The notes: generated by a model from the sequence alone, not told the origin. A stretch of 64,000 nt of DNA from Arachis hypogaea (GCF_003086295.3 NC_092054.1:16007878-16071877); one strand, 5' to 3'; shown: positions 52,351-64,000, counted from the stretch's first letter. Made by a program: numbers and translations.

Positions 52351-54723
52351 AGGATTATGTAGATGACAATAATAATGTTGACGGGTTCTACGGAAATTTT
52401 GAGAATCCGTTGAGAAACGATGATGAGCTCCTAGATGACGAGATCTTTATGGATGCTAACTTGAAAAATGAAGAAGTTAGTGCTTCTGAACCCAATGAAG
52501 GTGCCCATTTTGGTCAATTGGATGAATCCTATAAGATTGACGGGTAAGAGGACATACGACAGATTGTGTTCTTGAATATTGTAGATGTTGATATAAAAAG
52601 ATATCATTTCAATGATCTTAGAGTGGATTTTGATTTTTTACCGTGCATTTGCTAAGTCAAGGGGATTTAATGGTCAAAAAGGTAAGATGCAAAAGCACAA
52701 TGGGATAAGCAATCTATAGAATTTTGTTTGTTGTCACGAGGGCTTCCGACAGAAAAAAGATGGATAATATGCAAACCAGAAACAAGAGCCTAGAAATGAA
52801 ACTAGGTGTGGCTGCAAGGCAAAGGTTAAGGTGTCATTTGACGTCATTAATGGTCGCTGGATTGTTTTAAAAATTTTTAATTTGCACAATCATGACCTTC
52901 TTCCTCCAATTTTTACTGCATGCTTCCTGGTCACTCAAAAAAACTTGCTACAGACATTAAGCAAATAAATATTAAATATATTAAAAAAGGGTGGATCGGA
53001 CATTGCACATATTTTTGTAGCACTCTGAAGCCAATTTTTGAAGAAGATGAAGTCCATTGACCCTGTCATGGTTATAAGATATGAGGTTGATAGGTTTCAC
53101 TCGATAAATAATTTATTTTAGTGTGATGAAATAACTTAAATGGATTATCAATTGTTTGGTGATGTATTGGCTTTTGACGCTACTTACAAGAAGAACAAAT
53201 ATCATCGTCCTCTTGTCGCTTTTTTAGGTGTTAATAACCATAACCGCACATTTGTCTTTGCAGTTGCCCTTGTGTGTGATGAGTCAGAGCAAACATATGT
53301 TTGTTTGTTAAAAAGTCTGCTGGAACCAATGAAGGGGAAGGCCTATCAATGAAAAATGTAATAAAAAATTTTTTGCTTGGCACCTTATTCACAATTCCAC
53401 AAGTAATGTAGGTAATCCTAGGTTCATATTGCGGTTTAAGAAGTGCATGTTGGATGATTACGAGGTTGGAGTATTCCATAGTAAATAAGATCGGATGGTT
53501 GAAGAGTTTCATGTGCAAGATAAGCAATGGATAATTGACATGTATGATAACCAGTATAGTTGGACAATGACACATATCCATGGAAAGTTCTTTGTTGGGT
53601 TTAGGACCTCTTCTCGATGTGAGAGTTTGCACTCAGTTATTGCAAAGTATGTCAAGTCCAAGTATAATTTAAGAGATTTTGTAGAGCATTTTGATAGATG
53701 TGTTGCCTACATTTGTTTTAAGAATAGTCTAGCAGACTTTGAATGTGCATATGAAGTACCTGTGATGCAAATTCATTTATTGTCATTGAAGAAGTATGCA
53801 GCTAATTTATATACAAGAGAAGTATTTTTTCTATTTCGCCCTATTATTATAAGGCCTGGTTCAATAAAAGTGTTAGATTGCATTGATCTTGATTCTTATA
53901 TATAATACACGGTGGTTAAATATGGTAGTCCTAACGATACATGGCATAGGGATTTACCAATTGAGTTTACCTTCTCTGGTATGAGGATGGAGTCATTTGC
54001 CATTGCTTGCAAACACATTCTATCTATTTTAGTTAGACTTGACATTTGTGAATTGCCAAAATGTTTAGTTCTAGATAGGTGGACCAAAAAAATGGAACAA
54101 CAAATAGAAGATACAAGATGTGAGGGGTTTCACTTGGGATTGTTTAAAGTCTACTCAATATTGATGCTTGATGGACTGGTTTAGATTGGTGGCTACACTG
54201 TCAGCAGATAAATACAATAGGTTCAAGAGCATGAGGGATTGGGCGATAAATACAGCGGATGAACAGAAAGCTCATGATATTGCCAGTGCAGTTGCTTCTA
54301 GTGGTGTAATTTCTGCCACTAATACAGAGCCTCGTGACCTACCTTTCGTAGAAGGGTTAAGAATCGTTCCGGTATATGCCAGGAGCTCGGGCATAACAAA
54401 ACTACATGTCCAAATCGTAATAAGTATGATGGGATTCACATGAATGGCATAGTCTACCTACAGATGATAATGCATATGAGGACAATGTGGGATGAAGAAG
54501 AGGATTTCATTTATGATGAAGATGAAGGTCTTGATGATGCGGTAAATTCTAGTTTTGAATCCAGCATAGATCAAGTAAGATATTCCTCAATTTTGATATT
54601 TTATTTATTGGCTACTTTGAGGTTCTTTGTGTGTTGCTAATAAATTGTGTTATTTCAGGATATATAGATGACTCTAATTTTGAATTTGGAAATGAGGATG
54701 ATGGAGCCAATGAAATTAATTAG
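52351..54723 (+). pseudogene. FAR1/FRS-like gene (Mutator-derived transposase relative), decayed
   Basis: FAR1/FRS proteins are transcription factors that arose from Mutator-like transposases. An acidic N-terminus (52351-52540) is followed by the FAR1 DNA-binding domain (CCHEGFRQKKDG, ETRCGCKAKVKVSFD, GRWIVLKIFNLHNHDL, 52730-52905). The transposase core follows (FGDVLAFDATYKKNKYHRPL at 53150, FVFAVALVCDESEQTY; WIIDMYDNQYSWTMTHIHG and SRCESLHSVIAKYV near 53530-53650). The SWIM zinc region comes next (MRMESFAIACKHIL near 53980), with its first Cys-containing part altered. Many stops and frame changes separate the pieces. It could be a dead host gene or the core of an old Mutator-like element, and no terminal inverted repeats were found. 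Confidence 0.83.
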
Positions 54724-54799
54724 TCTTATATTGTTTTTGTCGCATTTAATTTTTAATGTGTATTATGTAACACCATACTATACAGAGTTTATAGTAACA

Positions 54800-55560
54800 A
54801 TGTGACTCATGCCATTATGCAAAACACAAAAGGTCACCATTTGTACCAAGAACTTCTAAAAGTGAAAATATTTTTGATATTGTGCATATGGATATTGGAG
54901 GCTTTATAGGCACCACTTCAATTTGAGGTTTCAAATATTTTCTGTCTAGAATAGATGATAAAAGTAAGTTTATCTGACTGTATTTCATGAAAACAAAAGG
55001 AGTAGTTGTTGATTTAGTTAAAATTTTTGTAAAATTCATTGAAACTCAATTTGCAACACAAATAAAGAAAGTTAGAACTGATAATGGTTCCGAGTTTAGA
55101 CTAGCTAATTTCTATGCATCGAAAGGTATTTTACATTAAACATCCTGTGTTGAGACACCTCAACAAAATGGCATAGTTGAACGAAAACATCAACACCTTT
55201 TGAAAGTTACAATGGAATTAATATTTCATTCAAATATGCCAAAGAAATTCTGGCACTATGCCTTAGCACATTCAATGCATCTCATTAACATAATTCCTAA
55301 TACCTTGTTGAACAATGTCTCACCATATCAGATTCTTAATAAAAATTTACCAGACATTTCATATCTTAAGATATTTGGTTGTTTGGCATATGCCTCTATT
55401 CTAATAGCACATAGAAATAAATAGGATAAAAGGATAAGAAAGTGTGTTTATCTAAGAACTAAGAAAAGGGTTAAAGGACATATGTTGTATGACTTAGGCA
55501 ACAGAGACATTTTCATTTCACGAAATGTAACACTCTATGAGCATATTCTTCCATTTGCTC
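54800..55560 (+). pseudogene. Integrase of copia 2, broken
   Basis: Reads DIVHMDIGGFIG (first Asp), RIDDKSKF, KVRTDNGSEFRLANFYASKG (second Asp near 55080), and [20 protein letters not shown] with the catalytic Glu near 55178. IFGCLAYASIL and the C-terminal HMLYDLGNRDIFISRNVTLYE follow. Stops near 54916, 54978, 55137 and 55421 interrupt it. Most of it lies in one frame. Confidence 0.82.
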
Positions 55561-56159
55561 TACAAGAATCCATGCATAATAGCCAAATTACATATGAATT
55601 TATTCCCAATGTTCCAATGCAAGATTTGATTGCATTTGATTATCCCTTTTGCAATCTGGGTTGTAGTATGGCACAAGCACACACACATGGATCACAACAT
55701 TCATCTATACACATTGAGTGAAATTCTGAAATACCCATTATTGAAACACCTGACATGCATTCTCATGCATCATTGCACAATCAAGACACACTGCATTCTC
55801 AAACACAAACTGAATTCAATAATATTGAACATGCATCACACAACCTTCAACTTAGGAGATCAACTAGAGAAACAAAAAGACCAGCATACTTGAATGATTA
55901 TCAATACATGACTTCATACACTACTTTGCAAAATGCTAAGTTAAATCTTTTACTTGACAACACATCATATTTTTCTGATTTTTTTTTTTAAATTAGCTTG
56001 GTTTATCAATAGATCAATCAAATAATTTCTTTGAATAGTCCTGCATCTTATTTTTTGAGTCACAAATTCCAAACACAACCTCACCTCTTATTCCCTTAAC
56101 TAAATCATCTTTATCTTCCACCACATCAAACACAAACCAACCAAAATATTTTGAACTAA

Positions 56160-57826
56160 AATGTTACGATGAGGCTATAAAGAGTCCTAACTGAAAAAAG
56201 GCAATTGATGTGGAATTAACTATTTTAAAAGAAAATAAAACTCGTACTGTTGCTAACCTTTCTACTAGAAAAAGTGTCATGGGATGCAAATGGCTTTTTA
56301 AATTGAAATTGAACCTGGATGGCACGATTGAGAGGTATAAGGCACGCGTTGTAACTCAAGAGTTTACTCAAATAGTGGGAGTTAATTACTTTTAGACCTT
56401 TAGCCCTGTAGCAAATATGAGTACCCTTTGAATTCTTCTTTTTATTGCACCAGTAAATAATTGGATAGTGAATCAATTAGATATAAACACAACTTTTTTG
56501 CATGGTGATTTATATGAGAAAATGTGTATGAAACCTCCACTGGATTTAAATCTCGCTAACCCCAACTTAGTGTGCAGACTAGACAGATCATTATACGGCT
56601 TGAAACAAGCCAACATATAGTGGAACACGAAGCTGGCTTTCACCTTAGTAGCTGCAGGATATCAACAGTCGAAATATGATTATAGCCTTTTTATTAAATC
56701 TACCAACATTTTTTTTACTGTTATTTTAGTGTATGTAGATGATTTAATAGTAGCAGGTGATGATTGCAAGGAGATACAATTCATCAAGCAGCATCTCCAT
56801 CAAATTTTCAAAATTAAAGAGTTAGGAAAATTACAATTCTATCTCAGTTTGGAGGTAGCTCGAAGCAAGAGGGGATTTTATGTGTGCCAAAAAAATACTG
56901 CATTGATCTATTAAAGGAGTATAGGTTGATGGACAAAAGCAGTGATAACTCCTATGGACTACACCACCAAGTTGTCAAAGCACTCAAGAACACTACTTCA
57001 ATCGAATTCAGAATATCAAAGGCTAATCGGCAGGTTATTGTATCTCACCAATACTCGGCCAGAGATAAGCTATGCTGTTAGAAAATTAAGTCAGTACCTA
57101 GATTTTTTGCGACTGATAAGCACTTTAAAGATGCAGTAAGGGTGTTAAAATACCTTAAGGAGGTATATGGTTCGTGAAAATTTTTCAAATTCCTAGGAAT
57201 CTTACATTGTAAAATTATTCCGATGTAAAGCTTTTGGTGTAAAAATTTCCAAGAATGTAAAAATATTCTTTTAACCACACGTCCTCTAAAGGAGATCCAA
57301 CACTAGGCCTAATATTCTCAACCGAATTTGACCTTGAGCCAACTGATTTTTCAAATGGTGATTGGGGGACATGTCTCGATTCAAGAAGATCTCTATCGAG
57401 TTACTGTTTCTTTATGGGAAATTCAATTGTATAGTGGAAGAGCAAAAAACAAAATATAGTTGCTTACTCATTCTGTGAAGCTGAGTATAGAGTTCCAGCC
57501 ATGGCAACTCGAGAAGCACAGTGAATCAACTACATTTTGCAAGATTTGAAAGTGAAGTTGAGAAGACCAATTGTCATTTATTGTGACAGCTAATCTGCTC
57601 TACTTATTACAGTAAATTCAGTATTTCATGAGAGAATAAAGCACATAGAAATGGATTGTCACATTGTAAGGGATAAACGGAAGGAACAAACAACTAAGTT
57701 GCTACCAATTTCAACAAACAACCAAATTGCAAACATTCTGACCAAGACAATAATCTCTAACTTGTTTCAGCAGTGCAATTCTAAGTTTAGAATGATGAGT
57801 GAAGATCATTCTAGCTTGAGAGGGGG
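56160..57826 (+). pseudogene. RT and RNase H of copia 2, broken
   Basis: RT pieces: MGCKWLFKLKLNLDGTIERYKARV, INTTFLHGDLYEKMC, LYGLKQA and the catalytic YVDDLIVAGDD at 56732. RNase H pieces after 57290 (CLDSRRSLSS, CEAEYR) are frame-shifted, and a 128-bp MITE (57159-57286) interrupts the connection. Stops are frequent. The segment ends with HIVRDKR and ANILTKT motifs just before the purine tract. Confidence 0.82.
57159..57286. mobile_element. Tourist-like MITE (128 bp) inside copia 2
   Basis: Imperfect inverted ends (GGAGGTATATGGTT and, inverted, GAGGACGTGTGGTT, continuing into AATTTTT/ATTCxxGGAA) are flanked by TAA on both sides (57156-57158 and 57287-57289). Ignoring the insert and one TAA, the copia reading frame runs straight across the site, which supports the boundaries. 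The 3-bp TAA duplication points to PIF/Harbinger. Confidence 0.75.
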
Positions 57827-58073
57827 TGTTATATGAGCTATTTTTTTTTATGTATTTTCTGAATAACTAATTGTAGAGACTAATTGTAGGAAGTTAGATT
57901 AACTATAATTAGTTAGATTGATGTGGCAGTAAGTGTGCTAATAATTAAGTGTATTTAGAAGAGAAGTAACAAAAACAAAGACTGAGATTCAAGATTACAA
58001 TCTCTAGTCACAAATTCCAGCTTTATGAGGGTTCTCTCTTCCTTTACAATTCTTTGAACTCACCCTTTTAACA
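57827..58073 (+). repeat. 3' LTR of copia 2
   Basis: Starts TGTTATATGAGC right after the purine tract and probably ends at TTTTAACA (58073). With no second copy in the window the right boundary is provisional. Confidence 0.6.
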
Positions 58074-58256
58074 AAAACAATTGACGAAAAATAGAATGAT
58101 ACCAAGTTGGTGTAGATGCACAAAATGAGATTTGAACTTTTAATATTTGCTTAAACAAACGAGTGAGTTGACCACTGGATTAACCCAAATTAAATAATCA
58201 ATCTTCACATATAATTAAAAAGATGGAGATAAGAATTTTAAAAAATTCTTAGAGAC

Positions 58257-58497
58257 TATCACATAGTTAATTCAGATTGTAACAAACTTGATATTGTTAG
58301 AGGGTAGATTTGTAATTATAGGACCACAGCTGTAATTGTACATTGTACAAATAGGTACTGTAGCTTGTATATTCAATTAGGGTTTTCATTCATTCAAAAT
58401 CACCTTTACCAAATTCCTTCTTCTTCTCTCTCATTCATCTCTCTCTCAGCTCTATGAGGACACACGAAAAAACTCCTCTCTGAACTCACTTTCAATA
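58257..58497 (+). repeat. 5' LTR of copia 3
   Basis: Starts TATCACATAGTTAATTC and ends CACTTTCAATA. A CT-rich stretch (58415-58450) lies near the middle of the right half. Confidence 0.92.
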
Positions 58498-58514
58498 TGG
58501 TGCGGTGAGCATGG
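58498..58514 (+). promoter_or_regulatory. Primer-binding site of copia 3
   Basis: TGGTGCGGTGAGCATGG follows the LTR directly. It starts TGG as required for a tRNA CCA end, but does not match initiator Met tRNA. The tRNA was not identified. Confidence 0.6.
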
Positions 58515-58629
58515 AATGGATCGAGGTTGTGTGTGACGAGAGTGCTTGAAGATCGAAGATCAAGGACGTGATTTTTAAATTTTTTTTGGTTGCTCATAGA
58601 TTGACTCTCAGATCTGCGAATCCTAAAAC

Positions 58630-59790
58630 ATGGATGCTAGCAACCCAGAATCAGGAATGAACCCAGGCGCTTTTAGTGCCGAATCTGCAACAAACCCAGG
58701 CACTTTTAGTGCCGAATCTGTAGCTGCTCTTCTCAACCAACTCTCTGCTCAACTTGGACGCAACAATGGAACCTCAAACCCAAGCATTGATCAGACCAGT
58801 CCTTACTACATTCATCCGTCTGAAAACCCTGGTATTCCTATAATTCCTATAATTATGAATGGCTCAAATTATGGTGACTGGAGTAGAGCATTGACTTTAG
58901 CTCTACAATCTAAAAACAAATTTGACTTTGTTGATGGAACGATTAAGAAACCACTTGAATCTGATCCTTTGTTTAGGCAATGGAAACGTTGCAACACTTA
59001 TGTTATAGGTTGGATTAACCTGTCTCTGAGTCCAGATATTTCACAAAGTGTAATGTGGAATAATCTAGCTTATGAGATCTGGAGTGAATTGCGAAGAAGA
59101 TACTATCATGGTGATAGGTTCAGAATAGCTGAATTGAAGGAAGAATTGTATGCTGCCAAGCAAGGAGAACTTTCTATTACCGCTTATTTCATGAAATTAA
59201 GATCATTATGAGAGGAATTAGAGAGTTTTCAGCCAGTACTTGCTTGTGAATGCACTCCAAAATGCTCCTGTGGTCTTGGAGTTATTCGAGCATATAGATC
59301 TGAGGGATGTGTGGTGAAATTTCTACGGGGGTTAAATGATCAATTCTCAACTATACGTTCACAGGTCATGATGATGGAGCCACTACCCAATCTTGATTCT
59401 ACTTTTGCCTTACTCACACAACAAGAAAACAAGAAAGGCAACTTGGCTTTCATGGAGAAGAATCTCAAATACTTCTCAATATTGTATAACCCAAATCTCC
59501 ACAAGGAACCACCTCCAACAAAGGATCAGATTCTACTAAGAGTGATATTGTTGCTGCTAATCGACAAGGCAGAGGAAATAGCAGAACATATGGAGGCAAA
59601 GAATCGGGTAGAGAAAAAATTGTTTGCACATATTGTGAAAAGCTTAGACACACAATAGATGTTTGCTATAGGAAACATGGTCTGCCACCACATCTGAAGC
59701 AGAGATATAATAGTGGTGGTGCTGCAACATTCAATTATGCAGCCACTTATGAACATGCTGATGAAGACTATGCAGATCAGAAGCAGCAAA
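58630..59790 (+). pseudogene. Gag of copia 3
   Basis: The ATG at 58630 begins MDASNPESGMNPGAFSAESA, with AFSAESA-type segments repeated twice. The gag core follows: IIMNGSNYGDWSRALTLALQSKNK, YVIGWINLSLSPDI, EIWSELRRRYYHGD, ISVTAYF-like and VVKFLRGLNDQFSTIRSQ. A TGA at 59209 stands where Trp is expected. After a frameshift the zinc knuckle appears (CTYCEKLRHTIDVCYRKHG, near 59630). Confidence 0.85.
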
Positions 59791-59807
59791 GAAGTGACGA
59801 GCAATGC

Positions 59808-61544
59808 TTGGAATTCACTCAAGATCAGAAGATCGTTTTACTAGCCCTTCTTCAGCGCAACGAGTTACAGTCCATCCACAGCACCAACCAAATAGTTGGC
59901 CAAACTCCAGCAATGAGAGGTAACAATAACCGAGTGATTCAACTATTGCATTTTAAGTTACATGTTTTGGCTGAGAGAAGTGGTGATGAAATAGAAAAGT
60001 CAAAATCTTGGATCATTGATACAGGGGCCATTGACCATGTATCATATTATCTTCAAGATTTTGACACTTACCATCATATTCCTACAATTATAGTTAGGCT
60101 TCCAAATGGCTCCTACACCACAAGCAACATCATAGGAACAGTTAGATTTTCTGATTCACGCTATCTTACCAACACATTATACATACCTAGCTTTAACTAT
60201 AAACTTATTTCTGTTTCATCGCTTACATCAAATTTAAAATGAAAATTGGAAATAACTGACACAATGTGTGAAATACAGGATTCATCAAAGACGAGGATTG
60301 GAGTAGCTAGAGCAGCAGAGGGACTTTATGCATTGGATATCTCAACACAACATGCATTTTCATCTGCATCTTTAATGAATTCTGTTATTAGCTTCAATGC
60401 CGCAGATTTTACACACATTTGGCATACTAGATTAGGTCATATACCAGAGGATAGGCTTGTTGTAATAAAACAGACATACAATCTTATAGATTGTGATTTG
60501 AATTTCAATAAAATTCCTCATGGTGCTTGTCATTTTGGTAAACAAAAGAAGTGTCCGTTTCCTTTAAGCTCTAGTAAGGCAGCCAATTGTTTTGATTTGC
60601 TTCATATGGATATTTGGGGGCCTTTGGGAACTCCATCTACTAATAGTCATAAATATTTTTTAACGGTTGTTAATGATAAAAGTAGGTTCACATGGATTTT
60701 TCTGATGAAACATAAGGCTGAAACATCAAACTTGATTAAATCTTTTGTTCAACTGGTTAAAACCCAATTTGAAAAATCTGTTAAGGCTATCAGATCAGAT
60801 AATGGACCAGAATTTAAGATGCTTTCTTTTTACAATTCTAATGAAATTGAACATCAAACCTCTTGTGTTGAGACACCTCAACAAAATAGAATTGTAGAAT
60901 AAAAACATCAATACATATTACAAATTAGCCACAGCATTATGTTTCATTCAAACATTTCAAAGTGTTTTTGGAGCTATGCTATTAAGCATGCAGTACACCT
61001 CATCAACTGTTTTCCTAGTGTTATTCTCAAAAATGCTTCTCCATATGAAGTTCTTTATTCAAAATTACTTGATATTTCACATTTGAAAACCTTTGGCTGT
61101 CTTGCCTATGCAAGTACTCTAACTTCAAAAAGGACTAAGCTAGATGCTAGGGCTTCAAAATGCTATTTTCTGGGTTATCAAGCAAGAACTAAGGGCTATC
61201 TTTTATTAGAATTACCATCGAGAAAAATATTTCTTTCAAGAAATGTTATTTTCTATGAAAATCATTTCCCTTTCATTGACAAGAACTTAAATCACACAAA
61301 CAATTCTCATATATCTGAAGATTTGTTTAATTACAGCCATCATTTATCACCAAATTATCAACATATCACTCATATATCTGCACCTCCTGTTGATAATTAT
61401 ACACATTTTGGGACTGATAGCATAGATCCACCTGAGAATGCTCCACAATTAGGACTTGAAATAAATCATTCTGACTTTAGCATTTCATCTCATGATGTCA
61501 ATCATGCATCTCCATCTGCATCTTCCTTAAAATACTCAAAATAA
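59808..61544 (+). pseudogene. Protease and integrase of copia 3
   Basis: The protease site reads WIIDTGAIDHV near 60010, with Ile after Ala where copia proteases usually have Ser or Thr. Integrase: HIWHTRLGHIPEDRL, CHFGKQKKCPF (one zinc Cys of the usual CxxC reads Phe-Gly), DLLHMDIWGPLGTPS (first Asp), AIRSDNGPEFKM (second Asp near 60798) and VETPQQNRIVE (Glu near 60895). GCLAYAST and KIFLSRNVIFYE complete the C-terminus. Stops at 60240 and 60900 break one frame. Confidence 0.87.
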
Positions 61545-61734
61545 TGATAATTATCATACATCTTCATCTGTATCTTCCTCAAACATTCAAGATAATGCTA
61601 ATGTCACAGTAGATACTTCTAGCCCAGTCCTTAGAAGATCCACTCGAACTAGGCATGCACCTGCATATTTAGCAGATTATCATTGCATAAACTCAGTTGC
61701 TGCTCCAGCTACTCATCCCAGATATCCATTACGT

Positions 61735-63312
61735 GTGCCTCTTTTCAATTTGAGTGACAGTTTCAAACACCTCTCTCTAGCCATCACAAATACACCTGAG
61801 CCGAAACACTATAGGGATGCTGTAACTCAACAGTGTTGGAGAAGTGCTATTAAAGCTGAGCTAAATGCTCTTGAGCAGAACCAAACTTGGGAACTTACTT
61901 CTTTGCTAGCAAGGAAGTTTCCAATTGGTTGCAAATGGGTGTTTCGAAACAAATTCCATTCTGATGGCACAATTGAAAGGCACAAGGCTAGGCTTGTTGC
62001 AAAAGGATTCACCCAAGTTGTCGGAGTAGATTATCTTGACACATTTAGTCCAGTTATCAAGATGACTACATTAAAAGTAGTTCTGTCACTTGCTGCTGCA
62101 AAAGACTGGTTTCTCAAACAACTTGATGTAAACACAACCTTTTTGCATGGAGATTTGGATGAGGAAATGTACATGACATTGCCCCCTGGTCTTGAGGTAA
62201 ATGGTAATGGCTTGGTTTGCAAATTGAAGAAATCATTGTATGGCGTAAAACAAGCTAGTCAGCAATGGCACACCAAACTGAGTTCAGTTCTACATGAGGC
62301 AGGTTTCACTCAATCAAGACTTGATCACTCTCTATTTACAAAGCATAACAATGACGGTATTGCCATCATCTTGGTGTATGTAGATGATCTAGTCTTGATA
62401 GGGGACAATTTGACAGAAATCAACAGGATCAAGCACATTCTTGACAGCAAGTTCAAAATCAAGGATTTGGGGGATTTAAAGTATTTCCTTGGTATGGAGG
62501 TAGCTAGATCTTCCAAAGGGATTGCTATTTACCAAAAGAAATATGTGTTAGACATGTTGAAGGATCATGGATTGCTTGATTGTAAACCAAGCTCAGCTCC
62601 AATGGACTATACTACCAAATTGTGCAAAGACAATGGTGATGATTTAGCTGATTCTGTTGAATACAGAAAATTAATTGGAAGGCTTTTATACCTAACCAAC
62701 ACAAGACCAGATATTTGCTTTGCTGTGAAAAAATTAAGTCAGTACCTTGATCAGCCCAGGAAGAATCATATGAGTGCTGCCATTAGAATTTTGAAGTATC
62801 TCAAGGGCTATCCAGCAACTAGTCTCCTATTTCCTTCTCATTCGGACAACAGTGTGGTTGGATTCACCGACTCTGATTGGGCGTCTTGCAGTGATTCCAG
62901 AAGATCAGTCTCTGGATATTGTTTTTTCTATGGATCAGGACTTATCTCATGGAAGAGTAAGAAACAAGCAACAGTGGCGAAATCGTCCACTAAAGCTGAA
63001 TATAGAGCTCTTGCTTCTGCAACTTGTGAGGCCCAATAATGGTTATTTAATTTATTTACTGAATTGAAATTGCCTCTTACAAAATCTATAAACCTCTACT
63101 GTGATAATCAATCTGCCCTTCACTTGGCTGCGAATCCTATCTTTCATGAAAGGACTAAGCACATCGAGGTTGATTGCCATATTACACGGGAGAAAGCTCA
63201 AATGGGACTAACCAGATTGTTGCCCATTAAGAGTGAAGAACAACTTGCAGATGTTCTCACAAAACCCTTTCCCCTGGACCTTTCTCCAAATTCTATCTCA
63301 AACTGGGACTGA
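61735..63312 (+). pseudogene. RT and RNase H of copia 3, nearly complete
   Basis: 434 codons open to a TAA at 63037-63039, then the same frame continues to 63312. RT: WRSAIKAELNALEQNQTWEL, GCKWVFRNKFHSDGTIERHK, LDVNTTFLHGDLDEEMYM, LYGVKQASQQW, YVDDLVLIGDN (catalytic, near 62377) and KYFLGMEVARSSKGI. RNase H: FTDSDWASCSDSRRSVSGYC, SSTKAEYRALASATCEAQ, then after the stop LYCDNQSALHLAANP and HIEVDCHITREKA, LADVLTKP. The active-site residues of both domains are visible. Only the single TAA separates the RNase H halves. Confidence 0.9.
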
Positions 63313-63409
63313 CAGATATTCATGGCATTCCTGGATTGCGGGAGGATATCACATGACCAGTAATCATTGATCATTTTTCATCCCTTTTCATTCCCAGCTT
63401 GCGAGAGGA

Positions 63410-63653
63410 TATCACATAGTTAATTCCTATTGTAACAAACTTGATATTGTTAGAGGGTGGATTTGTAATTATAGGATCACAGCTGTAATTGTACATTGTA
63501 CAAATAAGTACTGTAGCTTGTATATTCAATTAGGATTTTCATTCATTCAAAATCACCTTTACCAAATTCTCTCTCGTTCATCTCTCTTATTCATCTCTCT
63601 CTCACCTCTACGAGGACACACGAAAAAACACCTCTTTAAGCTCACTTTCAATA
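63410..63653 (+). repeat. 3' LTR of copia 3
   Basis: Matches 58257-58497. It is preceded by the purine tract TTGCGAGAGGA (63399-63409) and followed by GAGAC. A near-duplicate of the tract and LTR start (GGATTGCGGGAGGATATCACATG) occurs about 75 bp upstream at 63333. Confidence 0.92.
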
Positions 63654-63658
63654 GAGAC

Positions 63659-64000
63659 TTTCAACTCTTTATTAAATTTCGATGACAAATGGTTTAATTT
63701 ATCTTTTAAAAGAATATGACGTGAAACTAACTAAATGTGTTAAAAAAATTTTGAAAATTGATTTGGAGTATTACTTGTGAAAACTATCAGCAGCCTTTTT
63801 ATGTTTTTTTTTCATAAGTTTTTTTATTTGAGTATCGAAAAAAATAGTGAAAGCATAATTTTATTATTTTTATTTTTTTATAAAATTTTAGAAAAAAAAA
63901 TATAAAAGCACTCACCAAGTTCAATAACACTCCCAATTCGTTGAGCGAATTCCATACGTCAATCATCACTTCGTCATAGTCACTTGCAACTTTTGGTATA
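63659..64000. other. AT-rich end of the window
   Basis: No coding frame, repeat or element end was recognised after the target duplication of copia 3. Confidence 0.6.

Larger units (their letters stand above)
54780..58073 (+). mobile_element. 5'-truncated Ty1-copia element (copia 2)
   Basis: It begins inside the integrase zinc region close to the end of the FAR1-like gene and continues through integrase, RT and RNase H to a purine tract (GAGAGGGGG, 57818-57826) and one LTR-like end. The 5' LTR, gag and protease are missing. Residue patterns resemble copia element 3 at 58257, so the two probably belong to the same lineage. Confidence 0.82.
58257..63653 (+). mobile_element. Complete Ty1-copia element (copia 3), decayed
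   Basis: LTRs at 58257-58497 and 63410-63653 are flanked by GAGAC (58252-58256 and 63654-63658). They differ at about 15 positions. Gag, protease, integrase, RT and RNase H follow in copia order. Frameshifts lie near 59420-59590 and 61540-61735, with stops at 59209, 60240, 60900 and 63037. RT-RNase H is almost intact over 434 codons. Both LTR copies begin TA and end TA instead of TG...CA. Confidence 0.93.

Overview
This is plant nuclear DNA, most likely from a legume and probably peanut (Arachis). The organism call is an inference. It rests on split genes of plant type (PPR, FAR1/FRS, plant mobile domain, NADP-malic enzyme), on the plant retrotransposon lineages present, and on palindromic GGCGTTCAACGCC-type motifs that I recall as abundant in Arachis repeats. 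There are no operons, CRISPR arrays or rRNA genes. Almost everything that can be named is a transposable element or a host gene fragment broken by one. No intact host gene of known function is visible.

Layout. 1-834 is an ATT microsatellite and AT-rich DNA. 840-9877 is an old, complete Ty3-gypsy element of the Tat lineage on the minus strand (target duplication CTAAT). It carries gag, protease, RT, two RNase H domains and integrase, plus a split antisense gene on the plus strand. 9883-12466 is AT-rich and holds one unlisted 57-codon reading frame with a signal-peptide-like start. 12476-38806 is a four-element nest: a Mutator-like element with the first exon of a plant-mobile-domain gene; inside its intron a CACTA transposon (13463-38351, TSD TTA) carrying pieces of at least two host genes; and inside the CACTA a gag-only gypsy element with LTRs of up to 4.4 kb (14273-24125, TSD CTTTC) and a young Athila-type element with an intact gag-protease gene but no RT or integrase (26495-36094, TSD GGAAC).

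To the right are a degenerate Ty1-copia element (39525-44215, TSD GTAAT), AT-rich DNA with one MITE, a truncated PPR gene on the minus strand split by two hAT elements that share one 8-bp target duplication (47393-50038), a shrunken LINE (50681-51743), a decayed FAR1/FRS-like gene (52351-54723), a 5'-truncated copia element carrying a Tourist-like MITE (54780-58073), and another complete but decayed copia element (58257-63653, TSD GAGAC).

Functionally the window records serial insertion. The oldest layers are full of stop codons, many of which look like cytosine deamination. The youngest layer has LTRs differing at about 13 positions in 1,653 bp and keeps a 775-codon open frame. Element boundaries were set by matching LTR or TIR ends with flanking target duplications read from the sequence. 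Family names rest on motif recognition without database searches.
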